From positions 1-60,406 of the forward strand of contig MCFE01000542.1 of NCBI GenBank assembly GCA_002104905.1: DNA of 60,406 nucleotides, given 5' to 3'. This document shows positions 7,982 to 19,236 of this stretch, in pieces. The stretch's first letter is position 1. Every line of letters begins with the position of its first letter. The notes beneath the pieces are model-generated. The model was given only the letters and a program-made list of their open reading frames with translations, did no database searches and was not told where the DNA came from. The stretch is from Basidiobolus meristosporus CBS 931.73 (lineage: Eukaryota; Basidiobolomycota; Basidiobolomycetes; Basidiobolales; Basidiobolaceae). The position numbers were made by a program, and so were the translations under genes.

Positions 7982-10900
7982 GTAGCACGAATACTTATAA
8001 GTATCAATGAGAAGCAATATCCGGTTGTTATAGACACTGGGGCAAACTGTAGTATTATTTCGGCAGACTTGCAACAAAAGTTACAGCTGAAAACTCAGGA
8101 TACTTGCCCACGACAGGTGCGTAACTTTGGAGGACAACTACTTTTAAGCAAGCGCATAGTGCCAAATGTTCCTCTTTCAATTGACCACTATGTATTACCA
8201 AATTCTTTGGTAGTTATCGATCAACCCACATGCAACTTGCTATTAGGGATGGATTGGATCGAAAAATACCAAATTCAACTGGACTTTGCGATGAAGGAGT
8301 TATCGTTTGGAACCCCAGAAGGAAGATGTAAGATACCAATTATTACTAGACGCAAGGGGACGGAGCAGGAAGAGGAACAAATCTCGCTTATCATGATTAG
8401 ACCAATGGAAAAAAAGGAAAAAACTCCAAAAGTCTTAGTAGAAGAAAAGGAACAAATAGGTACCTTATTAAGGAAATTTGCTAACATATTTGCCGAGGAC
8501 ATCAAAGATCTAGGTCAACTACGAGGTGTAAGACACGAAATAAATACAAAGTTGGCGGCTCCGATAAGACAAACATATTACCGAGTATCAAAGAAAGAAA
8601 ATGAATACATACAAGATGAAATCTTGAAGATGCTAAGAAACAATATCATTGAACCATCGCAATCACCATGGGCAGCCCCAGTAGCGCTGGTGCGAAAGAA
8701 GGATGGAACATTCCGTTTCTGTGTGGATTATCGAAAACTAAATGCTGTTACTCAAAGAGATGCGTACCCACTCCCTCGAATAGAAGAATTATGGGATGCA
8801 TTGATAAATGCAAAATACTATTCAACCCTAGATGCAGCATCAGGATACTGGCAAGTTTTAATGGATCCGGGAAGCCAAGAGAAGACAGCATTTGTTACAA
8901 GATATGGGTTATACGAATTTAAAGTTATGCCCTTCGGACTAACAAACGCTCCAGCCACTTTCCAACGCGCAATGAACCAAGCCTTCCAGGATATTTTATG
9001 GAAATACGTGTTAATTTTCTTGGATGATATAATAATATATTCCAAGACGATTGAGGAACACCTTACACATCTGGAATCCGTACTTACAATCTTGGAAGAA
9101 AAAGGGCTCAAATTAAAAGAGAAGAAATGCCAATTTTTGCAGCAACAGCTACGGTACTTGGGCCATATAATAACATTCAATGGCCTAGAAACAGACCCAG
9201 AAAAAGTAGAAAAATATTTATCTATGCGACCACCTCAAAACAAAAACGAAGTCTTATCATTTCTCCAATCCGTGGGATACTTCCGAATGTTTATTCAAAA
9301 CTTTGCAGTAGTAGCACAACCACTATTTCAATTAACTCGAAGGGACAATCCATTCACGTGGACGGAAAAAGAGCAACAAACATTCGAAAAATTGAAGAAA
9401 TTATTATGCAATACACCAATTCTAGCATATCCAAATTACGAGCAAGAATTTATAGTCACAACGGATGCGTCAAAACAAGGACTAGGTGCAATATTATCGC
9501 AGTTGGATGAGCAAGGAAAGGAACGCGTAATACGTTTTGCAAGTCGCTCTACACAAGGAGCAGAAAAAAACTATTCAAGTTCCCATCTAGAAGGACTTGC
9601 AGTAGTATGGGCGGTGAAGCATTTTCGACATTATTTATTGGGACGGAAATTCCAAATATATACTGACCACAAGGCCCTAATAAGTATATTTAATATGCCA
9701 AATCCAATTGGCAGAATAGCCCGCTGGAGTATGATATTAATGGAATACGATTTCTCAATTCACCATCGAAGAGGAAAGAACAACCCAGCCGATCCTTTGT
9801 CAAGGTTATGTCAAGGGGATGAAGAAACCGCTACGAAAATATGCACTATGGTTCAGAAAAAAAGTAGAAAAAGGAACATCAGAGGATTGCTACTACCTTA
9901 TTACCACGCAGTCCTACTGTTTTTACAAACAGGAAAATTGGTAGAAAATTGCACAAAAGAAATTAGATGCACGATAAGAAGACTTAGTCGAAAATTTATA
10001 GAAAGAAATGGCAAATTATACCTACAAGGACAACCTACCCGGGAGGTGTTGCCAGAAGGGCGGGGAAAAGAAGAGGTGCAAGAGATTCATCAGCAATGCC
10101 ATTTGGGAGTTGCACGTACCTGGGACCTGGTAAAGCAAAAATACAGCGCACCTCAACTGTACGAAACAGTACGAGAAGTAGTTCAAGAATGTCCACTATG
10201 TATTAGATATCAGAATAAGCCTCCCCCTGCTTACCTGGAACAAGAACACATTGCATGTAATCGGCCATTTGAAGTCATAGGCATTGACTTTATGGGACCA
10301 ATCAAGCAAACAAACCGCGGAAATCAATATATTCTGGTATGTGTGGACTACGTTACTCGCTGGCCATTAGCAAGAGCTTGTAAAGAAAGTACAACGGAAA
10401 CAGTAGTAGATTTCCTACTTACAGAGATTGTTCCCACTTTTGGATGTCCAAGCCATCTGGTCAGTGACCAAGGAACACAGTTTACCAGCATTATCTTCAC
10501 AACCTTATTAGAGAAACTAAGGATAAGAGCTCATGTCAGTACAGCTTACCGACCAAAAAGTAACGGTCGAGTAGAACGATTGAATCAGAGTATCAAACGA
10601 TTATTGGGAAAGTTTACACAGGAAATTGCTAACTGGGACTTGGAACTGACCAAAGTTCTATTAATATACCGGTCCACGCGACACGAGGAAACAGGATACT
10701 CACCAGCATACTTACTATTCGGATACAACCTAACTCTTCCGGATAATTGGCAACCGCAAGAACCGCAATTAGTAGAAGATTCATGGAAAATTCGACTTCA
10801 AGAAATACAACATACGTTACAAGAAGTAAGAATCACTGCGATGACAACAGAAAAAGAAAGAAGACAAAAAAGAATATTGCGATCCATACAACAACCCCAG

Positions 10901-11164
10901 CCACGGATCTTCAATGAAGGAGATAGAGTCCTAAGGTATATAGTGAGCAATAGAAGAGCGGACAAATTTGCACAACGATGGGAGGGACCATACACAATAA
11001 GAAGAAAGCTACAAAAAGGAGGATACTTACTACAAGATGATCAAGGAGAAGTCCTACAATTTGCAGTAAACATCGATCACTTACGGCCCTATAAAGACTC
11101 CGAGAAGCTGATACCCGAAATAAGCAAGAAAAGCACACATTGCGTACGAATATGGCATAATTAA
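7982..11164 (+). CDS. pol: Pol polyprotein of the gypsy element (protease, RT, RNase H, integrase)
   Basis: The frame is open directly after the gag stop; the first internal ATG is at 8069, which would cut off the protease, so Pol is probably made by readthrough of the UGA. The protease active site DTGA is at 8033-8044. RT carries FVTRYGLYEFKVMPFGL and the catalytic FLDD near 9018-9029. RNase H follows (TDASKQGLGAIL, near 9460). Integrase has an HHCC zinc finger (HQQCHLG...CPLC), the core GIDFMGP, SDQGTQF and VERLNQ, and a C-terminal GPY/F module (RWEGPYTI). No chromodomain was recognised. About 1,060 residues. Confidence 0.93.
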   Translation, partial: VARILISINEKQYPVVIDTGANCSIISADLQQKLQLKTQDTCPRQVRNFGGQLLLSKRIVPNVPLSIDHYVLPNSLVVIDQPTCNLLLGMDWIEKYQIQLDFAMKELSFGTPEGRCKIPIITRRKGTEQEEEQISLIMIRPMEKKEKTPKVLVEEKEQIGTLLRKFANIFAEDIKDLGQLRGVRHEINTKLAAPIRQTYYRVSKKENEYIQDEILKMLRNNIIEPSQSPWAAPVALVRKKDGTFRFCVDYRKLNAVTQRDAYPLPRIEELWDALINAKYYSTLDAASGYWQVLMDPGSQEKTAFVTRYGLYEFKVMPFGLTNAPATFQRAMNQAFQDILWKYVLIFLDDIIIYSKTIEEHLTHLESVLTILEEKGLKLKEKKCQFLQQQLRYLGHIITFNGLETDPEKVEKYLSMRPPQNKNEVLSFLQSVGYFRMFIQNFAVVAQPLFQLTRRDNPFTWTEKEQQTFEKLKKLLCNTPILAYPNYEQEFIVTTDASKQGLGAILSQLDEQGKERVIRFASRSTQGAEKNYSSSHLEGLAVVWAVKHFRHYLLGRKFQIYTDHKALISIFNMPNPIGRIARWSMILMEYDFSIHHRRGKNNPADPLSRLCQGDEETATKICTMVQKKSRKRNIRGLLLPYYHAVLLFLQTGKLVENCTKEIRCTIRRLSRKFIERNGKLYLQGQPTREVLPEGRGKEEVQEIHQQCHLGVARTWDLVKQKYSAPQLYETVREVVQECPLCIRYQNKPPPAYLEQEHIACNRPFEVIGIDFMGPIKQTNRGNQYILVCVDYVTRWPLARACKESTTETVVDFLLTEIVPTFGCPSHLVSDQGTQFTSIIFTTLLEKLRIRAHVSTAYRPKSNGRVERLNQSIKRLLGKFTQEIANWDLELTKVLLIYRSTRHEETGYSPAYLLFGYNLTLPDNWQPQEPQLVEDSWKIRLQEIQHTLQEVRITAMTTEKERRQKRILRSIQQPQPRIFNEGDRVLRYIVSNRRADKFAQRWEGPYTIRRKLQKGGYLLQDDQGEVLQFAVNIDHLRPYKDSEKLIPEISKKSTHCVRIWHN

Positions 11165-11224
11165 CGGAAGGAAGTCTCAAAAAGAAAATCTACGTGGAAG
11201 TAGATTAAGAAAGAGCCGGCCATC

Positions 11225-11551
11225 TGTTACAGAGTAAAGAGTCACTCGATGCTAAGTGACATCAACGCATACAAAGACGACTTAGTAGCCAGGGAAAAAC
11301 AAATCAAAGACAAATCACCAGACTCACAACAAGGTATAAATACCAAACAAGTAACTAAATAAAAAGGGAGTTTTGGTTATAGGCAGAAGAGCGTAGTAGG
11401 AACGAATATTAGTTTGAATATATTTCTACGAAGTCACCACCCTAACCTTTTTAAGAGATATTCTTACACTACCCCGTCAAATCTACAAGATAACATATAG
11501 GTTATCCCTTTTCGTACTCTCTAAAGGACATTACTCTTTAAGTACGTAACA
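11225..11551 (+). repeat. 3' LTR of the gypsy element
   Basis: 327 bp, same as the 5' LTR by eye; followed by target duplication ATTA. Confidence 0.93.
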
Positions 11552-11877
11552 ATTAGAAACATTCAAATTTCTGTCACGAATATTTATAATTTTATCTCAA
11601 CAATTTTGCAAAGTATTTGTGCTCTGCTTCTATTCAATGTGCAATAATGGTGAATCCTTGGGCCCATACTACTACTGGTAAAAACGAAGCAACATTAACC
11701 CTGTATAAGTTCAGCATAAGCTTTTTTATATTTATCGTGCTGATTATTGGCCCCGTTATCCATCATGCGCACGTATAGGTGAGCATTCATGGTAGCTAAT
11801 GCATAGGTATTCCAATTGAACATTTAGTCAAAATTCTTGCAATTTGATTTGTTTGTTGAATAAAAAAGGGTAATAAC
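11552..11877. other. No gene recognised
   Basis: Spacer between the gypsy element and U3 copy 2. It has weak patchy resemblance to the 3' flank of U3 copy 1. Confidence 0.4.
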
Positions 11878-12105
11878 AAGCTGTCAGAATGTGCAAACCG
11901 TCCTCGCCAGGCTGTTGGAATAATCAACCGGCAAGTTCATCAACTGAGTAGGTCCTATGGCCCCGAAGGTCCGATCGGTCACTACTCACACTTCCCTTTA
12001 CGGACAGCGCACTACATCTCATCTACCAGCTTGGTATTAGTGTCTTTGTTGGGAAACAAAGACTGGGAATGTACTATATACATAATCCTGTAAAGTACAG
12101 TCGTG
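11878..12105 (-). ncRNA. U3 small nucleolar RNA, copy 2
   Basis: Near-identical to copy 1 over the whole predicted RNA; the one difference I see is C at 11960 versus T in copy 1. The 5' hairpin, box A, box C', box B-like, box C and box D motifs are all retained, as is the TATA box. Both copies therefore look functional, or one has been homogenised by gene conversion. Confidence 0.85.
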
Positions 12106-12130
12106 AAGAACAATCGATACACTTGCTCCG

Positions 12131-12139
12131 TATTTATAC
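12131..12139 (-). promoter_or_regulatory. TATA box of U3 copy 2
   Basis: GTATAAATA on the minus strand, 26-34 bp upstream of the predicted RNA start, at the same distance as in copy 1. Similarity to copy 1 ends just beyond it. Confidence 0.65.
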
Positions 12140-12424
12140 TTTCTTTCCAAAAATTTTTGCAAGGTCGTTTAGTGAAAAAAAAAAGGATCGATAGAAAACA
12201 TTTTTCATCCCACACATTGTTCTATGAAATGGTAGATTTGAACGAGTTCCACTGCATATTTACGGTCACAGATTCAAGCATGGTTAGGAAATCAATGAAA
12301 AAGTAAGGTGTTTATTTCAAAACGAGTATCTATTATTACTACAAACAAATACATATAAGTGAAGTAGATTATTCAGTGAATCAAGAAATGGTCAGTATAT
12401 GTCTAATATTTGCGACGGTGGTCT

Positions 12425-13319
12425 TTAAAATTCCTTGAACTCTCCGTTAGTCCATGCACACTTCAATTGAACTTGGAATTCGGCCATTTGGACGTAGAAC
12501 AATTTCAAGAGCTGTGCTTGATGTGGGGTCAAAGTATCGCCAACCTTGCAGATGGTGTAATCGACAGGGAGTGTGACGATTCCATTTTTCAAAATGGTTG
12601 GCATACCGAGGCCACGAAGTTGAGGCTCCATGTTATGGGGGAATGGATCGGCACCTCGCTTAACTGGTCCACCTGGAATGACCACCTCGTCAGTAGCAAC
12701 ATAGCCGGAGCGTGGGTAATCTTGCTGCTTATACTCTTGGAAGAACCTAAGCACATGGTTAGAAATCTGGATTCTTGCATATCGCCGGGTAAATTGGTTC
12801 TTACTTTTCAACTTCTTCGACAGATTTGTTGGTGAACAAGAGACCAACGTCTCCGATCAAAGCGTCGGCGATATGGTGGATGTTCTCCTTGTATTCCTCT
12901 TCTTCAGTGTTACCCAAAGCCTTGGCCATAACCTTATTTTTGCCAAAGAAGAATCTACTGGTCTTCCATTCGTTACGAATATCCTTCAGGTAATAGTTTC
13001 TCATGTTCTCCACTGAGAAAACGAAGATATTGTTGTACTCATCCGCGCAAGAACGAATCTGTTGATTGGAGAAGAGACAAAGAACCATCAGTATCTGTGT
13101 CTCGGATATTGTCCAGCTTGTGCAGCTATCGACTCTACACATATTGAAAGCTCAGAGGGTCCAATTACCTGCTCAAAGAGGGCCTCTTTTTCAGCACGAC
13201 CTTTACTTTCGGTCTTGGTCAAGGATACTAAGCAAAAGTAAAGGTTTAGTTTTCTTGGGGCGAATAGTAGCAAGTAGAATCGAGGCTTTACCAATCTTCT
13301 GTCTCTTTGATTTAGGCAT
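12425..13319 (-). CDS. MRT4: Ribosome assembly factor MRT4 (P0-like protein)
   Basis: Mrt4 is a nuclear/nucleolar paralogue of ribosomal stalk protein P0 that occupies the P0 site on pre-60S particles. Four exons: 13292-13319, 13169-13227, 12805-13058 and 12425-12746, with GT-AG introns of 64, 110 and 58 bp. They encode about 220 residues starting MPKSKRQKIVSLTKT, the typical Mrt4 start. Diagnostic blocks are YNNIFVFSVENMRNYYLKDI, FFFGKNKVMAKALG, GLLFTNKSVEEVEKFFQEY and the C-terminal GDTLTPHQAQLLKLFYVQMAEF. It is transcribed away from the TTC1-like gene across a 268-bp shared promoter region. The frame is intact. Confidence 0.92.
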
Positions 13320-13587
13320 GTTAGTTACAAAGGCAGTAGGGAAGGGCCAGTAACAATGGAGTCGAATGTGGATGTATATCTAGTGTCCGAATTTTTTTTC
13401 TGGAAAAAAAATGAATGTCAGTTAACTAGTTGTTACATTAGCCACAATTTGAAGCATCATTATTTTGGCTAGGTCCTCGATTAGAATAATCAGAGTTTGA
13501 GTACTCATTCGTTGATTGTGTCAGTATCCTGAGCACTTGTGTTTCCAGTGTTAGTTTCAAGGATTATCAGAACATAGACGTTACGTT

Positions 13588-14673
13588 ATGAGTCCCAAGA
13601 TATCGGAAATAAGTGGTTAGTTCTAATACACTGCGTCATATCAACAATTATTGCCAGAATTCAAATTATTGTTAGAATAGATTCAGAGGAAGAAGAGTTC
13701 TACGAGTCGTTGGAATATGCAGATGAGCCCAATACAGTGCTAAAAGAGACTCAATTGAAGGAGGTCTCTTCAGAGGACCCCACTGTTGTAGCTGAGAATT
13801 CTACACATGCGATTCCAAAGACAGTGGCCAGCGTCGAAGCTTCTGAGATAAATATAATACCGCCGACGCCGCTCACAGAGGAGGAAATCGAAGTAATTCC
13901 GGTATACAGGAAATACCTTTTCAACAGCTTTTGTCTGACTACTGCTATAGGAACGTGTTCAAGAAGTAGAGAGCTACAAGGCAGTTGGAAACCAGCTTTT
14001 TGGGAGCGGCGAATATGAGAGTGCAGTTGAAAAATACAATCAGGCACTTGAAATATGCCCAAAAGAAAAGCCCTCACTCTTGGCGCTACTTCACGGAAAC
14101 ATCGCTGCTTGCTATATCAAATTGGTACAGTGTGCTATTGGCCTCTGAGCTTCGTAAGCCAGCTCTCTAAATAGATATTCAGGAACGTTTGGAGGACGCA
14201 GTTAGCGCGTGTGATAGTGCACTGGCGCTCGAACCAACCTATGTCAAAGCACTAGTACGAAGAGCCCAAGCAAATGAAAAAATCGGCAAATATTTAGCTT
14301 TGAGCTCAGCTCTAGAAGGTGAAGTCATAGTTCGAATATCCTCATTGTGGCCAATATCTAGGATATCTAACGCAATGGGTAGATTACAAGAAGTTGCTTG
14401 ACATAGCACCCAACTATCGTCGCGAATGTGAACGTGCACTTGTGCGCCTACCACCACGGATAGAAGAGCAGCAAGAGATCGAAAAAGCCGAAATGCTCGG
14501 TAAGCATGGTTTAGTTCATACTATGACTTGAACACGAACTAACACGACGGACTACAGAAAAAGTCAAGGACCTGGGAAATCGGTTTCTGGGCATGTTTGG
14601 CCTTTCAACCGACAACTTTCAAATGCAGAAAGATCCATCCACTGGAAACTACTCTATGCAATTCAAGCGTTAG
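13588..14673 (+). CDS. TTC1: TTC1-like tetratricopeptide repeat protein
   Basis: A TPR co-chaperone-type protein of about 263 residues. Six exons: 13588-13615, 13681-13901, 13951-14124, 14183-14318, 14383-14499 and 14558-14673, with GT-AG introns of 49-65 bp. The acidic N-terminus is [23 protein letters not shown] helices begin near residue 92 ([50 protein letters not shown]). The C-terminal block [20 protein letters not shown] is characteristic of the TTC1 family. TTC1 proteins bind Hsp90/Hsp70 and small GTPases in animals; the fungal role is inferred only from family. Confidence 0.88.
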
Positions 14674-14807
14674 ACACTTCCAGTCAAGTAATCGCATGTA
14701 ATTGCTCAATTGCCACTAATGCGGGCTAGATTTTAAACGAATAAAAATTGTCTAGTCACATTAATTTCAGTTGGGTGAAATTTCTGCTTGTTGGAACACA
14801 AGTCAGT

Positions 14808-17800
14808 ATGATAGCCACGTTTCGGGCTCCTTGTATCAGGTCCACAGCTGGTCTCTCACAAAGAGTGCTTTTACGCCCAGTTCGAAATTATGCCCAAGTA
14901 AGCAAGCCTAAAAGACCCTTGAATGGGAAGTATCAACCCGTAAGTACGTTATACCTTGAATGGAGGACCGGAAGCTTCTTTTAACTCCTCCCAAATCAGG
15001 CCGAAGTAGAAAAAGGCTGGTATGAATGGTGGGAAAAGCAAGGTTGGTTTGAATCCCTCTGCACCGATGGAGTTCGATTTATTTAGGCGTTTTCTTTGAA
15101 GGGTACTTTTCCCCCACGCACCGGCACTCTCGAGCTGGTGAGCAGAAAATCACCACCGTTTTGACACCTCCTCCGAACGTAACTGGAAATTTGCACATCG
15201 GACATGCGTTAACCTTCAGTGTGCAGGTATATCCCGACCTTTCTGAGTAGGTCGACGCCTTACTCATCGAGATATATGTAGGACTCACTCGTCCGGTGGC
15301 GTCGTATGTGTGGCGAGGCAGTATCCTGGATCCCTGGGACAGATCACGCCGGGATAGGAACCCAGTCGGTGGTAGAAAAGCAATTGATGAAGCAGCACAA
15401 AGTACAAACGATTTCAACCACTAATGGATACTTGCGGTTATTAAAGCTACCCATGTTTGTCTATCCTAGCTCACTAGACACGATTTGGGCCGAGACAAGT
15501 TTATTTCGGAGGTGTGGAAGTGGAAGGAGCTTCATGGGAATAAGATCATTGAGCAAATGAGGAAGATGGGCTCGAGTTTGGATTGGAAAAACGAATTCTT
15601 CACCATGGACGCGCCTCGTACCGAAGCAGTAACCAACGCCTTTATACAGTTCTTCAAAGATGGGCTGCTATATCGCGACACAAGGATAGTGAATTGGTGT
15701 TGTCATTTAGAAACTGCTATTTCTGATATCGAGGTAAGAGCTATGCAGCTCTCGTTCGTGATGCCAAATGCTGATACATCGTGGGTAGGTCGACTATGAG
15801 ACAGTGCAAGGGCAAACTTTCCTTACATTGCCCGGAAGAGAGGACAAGTACGTCGCCTTATAGATGAGTATATGGATAGAGCCTAACAGCATGTTACATA
15901 GAGTGGAAGTAGGTGTACTGCATAAACTTGCCTACAAAGTAGTCGATCCTGTTGGCGATATTGAAGAGTTGGTGGTAGCCACAACTCGTATCGAGACGAT
16001 TTTGGGGGATTGCGCCCTTGCTATCCATCCAGAAGACCCTCGATATAAGGTATGTAGGTGCTAACATCCCAGGAAAGTGGGAAAAATCTAAATCCTATAC
16101 CACAATTAGACATTGCACGGCAAATTTGTGTTGCATCCGGTTCTCAATCAGAAGATTCCTATCATTTGTGACCCTGAGCTCGTTGACCCGGATTTTGGGA
16201 CAGGTGTAGTTAAGGTAGAAGAGTAAATTGACGCCTTGCCTTTTTCTCAAGGCTCATTCACTTCCCCCCAGGTAACTCCCGGACACGATCCTAACGATTA
16301 TGCCTGTGGTCGCAGACACAACCTTCCGCTTACCAGCATCATGGATAAAACCGGAACATTCAACGAACTGTGTGGAGTCCGGAAGTATCAGGTATTTTAA
16401 AATATCGGCGGTCTTCTCGAGTACAAGAATTCACGAGCCCACTTTCACCAGAACAAGGATAGATACATTGTTCGAAACGAGATAGTGGAGGACTTAATCA
16501 GCTCAGGCGCGTATCGTGGAAAGGATGTCAATCACGAGATGAGGATTTCGCGATGCTCTCGCTCGGGAGACATAATCGAGCCCATGGTTCAGCCGCAGTG
16601 GTATGTTTGTTGAAGCAATCGGGTGTGGATATGCGATAGAAAGATTTGGTCGAGTAACGTATTTAAATAAGGTTCTTAAATTGCCAAGAGATGGCCAAGA
16701 CTGCAATCAAGAATATGGATAACGGCTCCATGAATATCACTCCCGGTCATCATAAGCCTGATTGGTATCGCTGGCTGGGTAAGGCAGTGGTCGAGAGCTT
16801 CACTTCTGGGATTTTCAACTCATCAGGGTTTAGAGAATATTCAGGACTGGTGTGTGTCGCGGCAACTTTGGTGGGGCCACCGGATACCTGCATACAGACT
16901 CATCTTCAATGACCCAGAGATTCGCAAGGTTATTCAAGGCTCCGCCTCATCGAACGAACTCTGGTTTGTTGCTGAATCAAAAGAAAAAGCCGTTGAACAA
17001 GTGTCAGATTTCCTGAACCAGCACAAGATCTCGAACCAAACCGATTATTCGCTTGAACAAGTGAGTTCATGCAGTCCAAACGCTCATGATCAGACAGACA
17101 TTAATTACACTTGAGTTTAGGACGACGATGTGTTGGACACTTGGTTTTCATCCGCATTGCTTCCCCTTTCGGCACTCGGTTGGGATGGAAAGTCCAAATC
17201 TTTGGTAGAGTTATTCAAGATAGCGGTTGTTATCGAGTGGATATTCAAATAGTATTTTGCGAGTAGGAAAATTATCCCACCGCGTTTATTGAAACAGGAT
17301 TCGATATTCTCTTCTTTTGGGTGGCTCGTATGGCTATGTTATCGACCTACTTCTCGGGCTCTCCTCCTTTCAAGGACATTTATTTGCACGCTATGGTACC
17401 GTTGACTGTGATGCATCGATTCCAGCATTTATTTACTGGTGAATATTAGATACGCGATTCGCAGGGAAGAAAAATGTCCAAGTCGTTAGGGAATGTAATT
17501 GACCCTCTGCACGTTATCAATGGGATATCCTTAAATGAGCTAAGACAAGCACTACACAGCGGGAATCTTGCATCCGAAGAGATAAAGAGGTAATTTAGAT
17601 GTTGTGTTGGTGTAATCTCATTCCTGACCCATTAATGAAATCCAGGAGTGAGTCGGTGATGGAGAAGGAGTTTCCGGACGGGATTCCAGCTTGTGGGACT
17701 GATGCGTTGAGGTTTTCACTTGTCTCTTACACACAACAGGTTTGGCCAACCCATAATACCATATCAGACTGCCTGCTCACCATTTCTTCCAGACGAGACA

Positions 17801-19038
17801 GATAAACATGGACATATCCAATGTTACATCCGCCCTTCATTTTGGAAACAAGCTTTGGAATTTATGCAGATTCTCGTTTGGCCGATTTGACACCTTACGC
17901 GAATATGTGCCGCCAATCTCGGACTCGTTGGCGGTCCCTTCGATTACCAAGCTTGAGGAGCAACCGTTGGTGAACAAGTATATCCTTTCTAGGCTAGCCG
18001 ACACCGTTCGAAAAACCCATTCGGCCATGTCCGAATACCAGTTGCACCAAGCGACCGATTCGATCCGCAGATTCGTAGTCAACGATTTATGCGATGTGTA
18101 CCTAGAATTTAGTAAACCGACGTTGTACGGTAAATCCACTATCGAGGTACACTGCTGTCCGGTGCTATTGGCTGTCCTTCCTTTTGCTAACCCCAAATCT
18201 AGGAGCAACGCTCTGCGACCTTAATCCTGACCACGTGCCTGGACACATCATTACGGTTACTTCATCCATTCATGCCATTTGTAACAGAGGAGCTGTGGCA
18301 AAATCTGATAGCACACACCAATCCTGAGTCCTCGACCCAGCCCGAATCATTAATGGTTACTGAATTCCCCGCACCAGAGAAGTTCGGGGCATTCTATGAT
18401 GAGCAAGTAGAGTCCGAAATGCAGGTAAAGCAGCCCCTCTTAAACACAGCTAGGTGATTTCCCAGCTAACCCGAATGTGTCGGTGCAGATCATATTGTCG
18501 TTGATCCATGCGTCGCGCTCGTTAAGGCAGACCCAACATGTTTCCATCTCCCAGGAATTACCCTTCTCCGTCTGGACCGACCAGCCCGATTTGCTAGGCC
18601 CACTTCGGAGATATTCCTCGGAGCTCCAGAATTTCGTCAAAGCGACCTCTCTGGAGATCGTTCATGGCCAAGAGGCCGAGATACCTAGCGATGTGGCCGT
18701 CTCCACGATCTCGCCCAACCTGAAGGTGTTCGTGCCTGTGAGCGCATTGAAATCCGTGGGAAGTAACTCGAAGGTCCAAGGGGAGATCGATCGAATCAAA
18801 CGGAAAATGGCCAAGATCACCAAGGAGATCGAGGACCTAGAGGATAAGATCAACAAGCCTGAATACGAGGTCAGAGTACCAGAACGTGTCAAACTCAGCA
18901 ACAGGTAAGTGGCACACTGTCTGATTATTACCAGCATGCCCGAGCTGAAACATCTTTCTCTCACCCAGCAAACGACTAGCCATGTTCAAAGAGCAGCTGA
19001 CCAGTTTCCAAACGAACCTGGGACTATTAGAGAAGTAG
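14808..19038 (+). CDS. VAS1: Valyl-tRNA synthetase
   Basis: Class Ia synthetase that charges tRNA-Val; about 1,040 residues from 20 exons with 19 GT-AG introns of 44-76 bp. Exons: 14808-14939, 15000-15042, 15087-15226, 15282-15401, 15470-15733, 15789-15847, 15902-16049, 16110-16214, 16272-16391, 16452-16600, 16672-16778, 16834-17060, 17121-17204, 17267-17395, 17450-17589, 17646-17739, 17793-18146, 18203-18424, 18489-18904, 18969-19038. The N-terminus ([20 protein letters not shown]) is basic and serine-rich like a mitochondrial presequence. HIGH motif: [16 protein letters not shown]. Editing-domain block: [13 protein letters not shown]. Then [29 protein letters not shown] and KMSKS as [16 protein letters not shown]-terminal coiled coil follows ([20 protein letters not shown]). 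All joins keep frame. A single fungal gene often serves cytosol and mitochondria; that is likely here but not shown. Confidence 0.92.
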
Positions 19039-19236
19039 ACGGACTGAGTGGTCTCCAAGTGGTAGATGTTGCTCCATTCATTTCATACCAAGTTGGTATT
19101 GCATTCAGGTCGAAAATCAAGCCATGAATAATATTCAATCCTCCACAATCACGTTTAGCAATCACGTTTATTTCTACCTCAATTCTATTTCCAAAATCAT
19201 TGGTTGTTCATGAGTTCAGGGTTGTGTAGCGGTGGC

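Larger units (their letters stand above)
6450..11551 (+). mobile_element. Full-length Ty3/gypsy LTR retrotransposon (family A)
   Basis: A 5.1-kb element has two 327-bp LTRs (6450-6776 and 11225-11551) that look identical, starting TGTTAC and ending GTAACA. It is flanked by ATTA at 6446-6449 and 11552-11555. Identical LTRs, open gag and pol and a clean target duplication indicate recent insertion. A primer-binding site probably begins at TGGTGCTCACAGCAGGGG (6781), four bases after the 5' LTR; it does not match the tRNA-Leu or tRNA-Arg in this window. Domain order in Pol is protease, RT, RNase H, integrase, the Ty3/gypsy order. Confidence 0.95.

Noticed and set aside
15402-15477. Apparent frame break in the valyl-tRNA synthetase at intron 4
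   Set aside because: Using the upstream acceptor (AG at 15468-15469) gives a 68-bp intron and restores [11 protein letters not shown] in frame.
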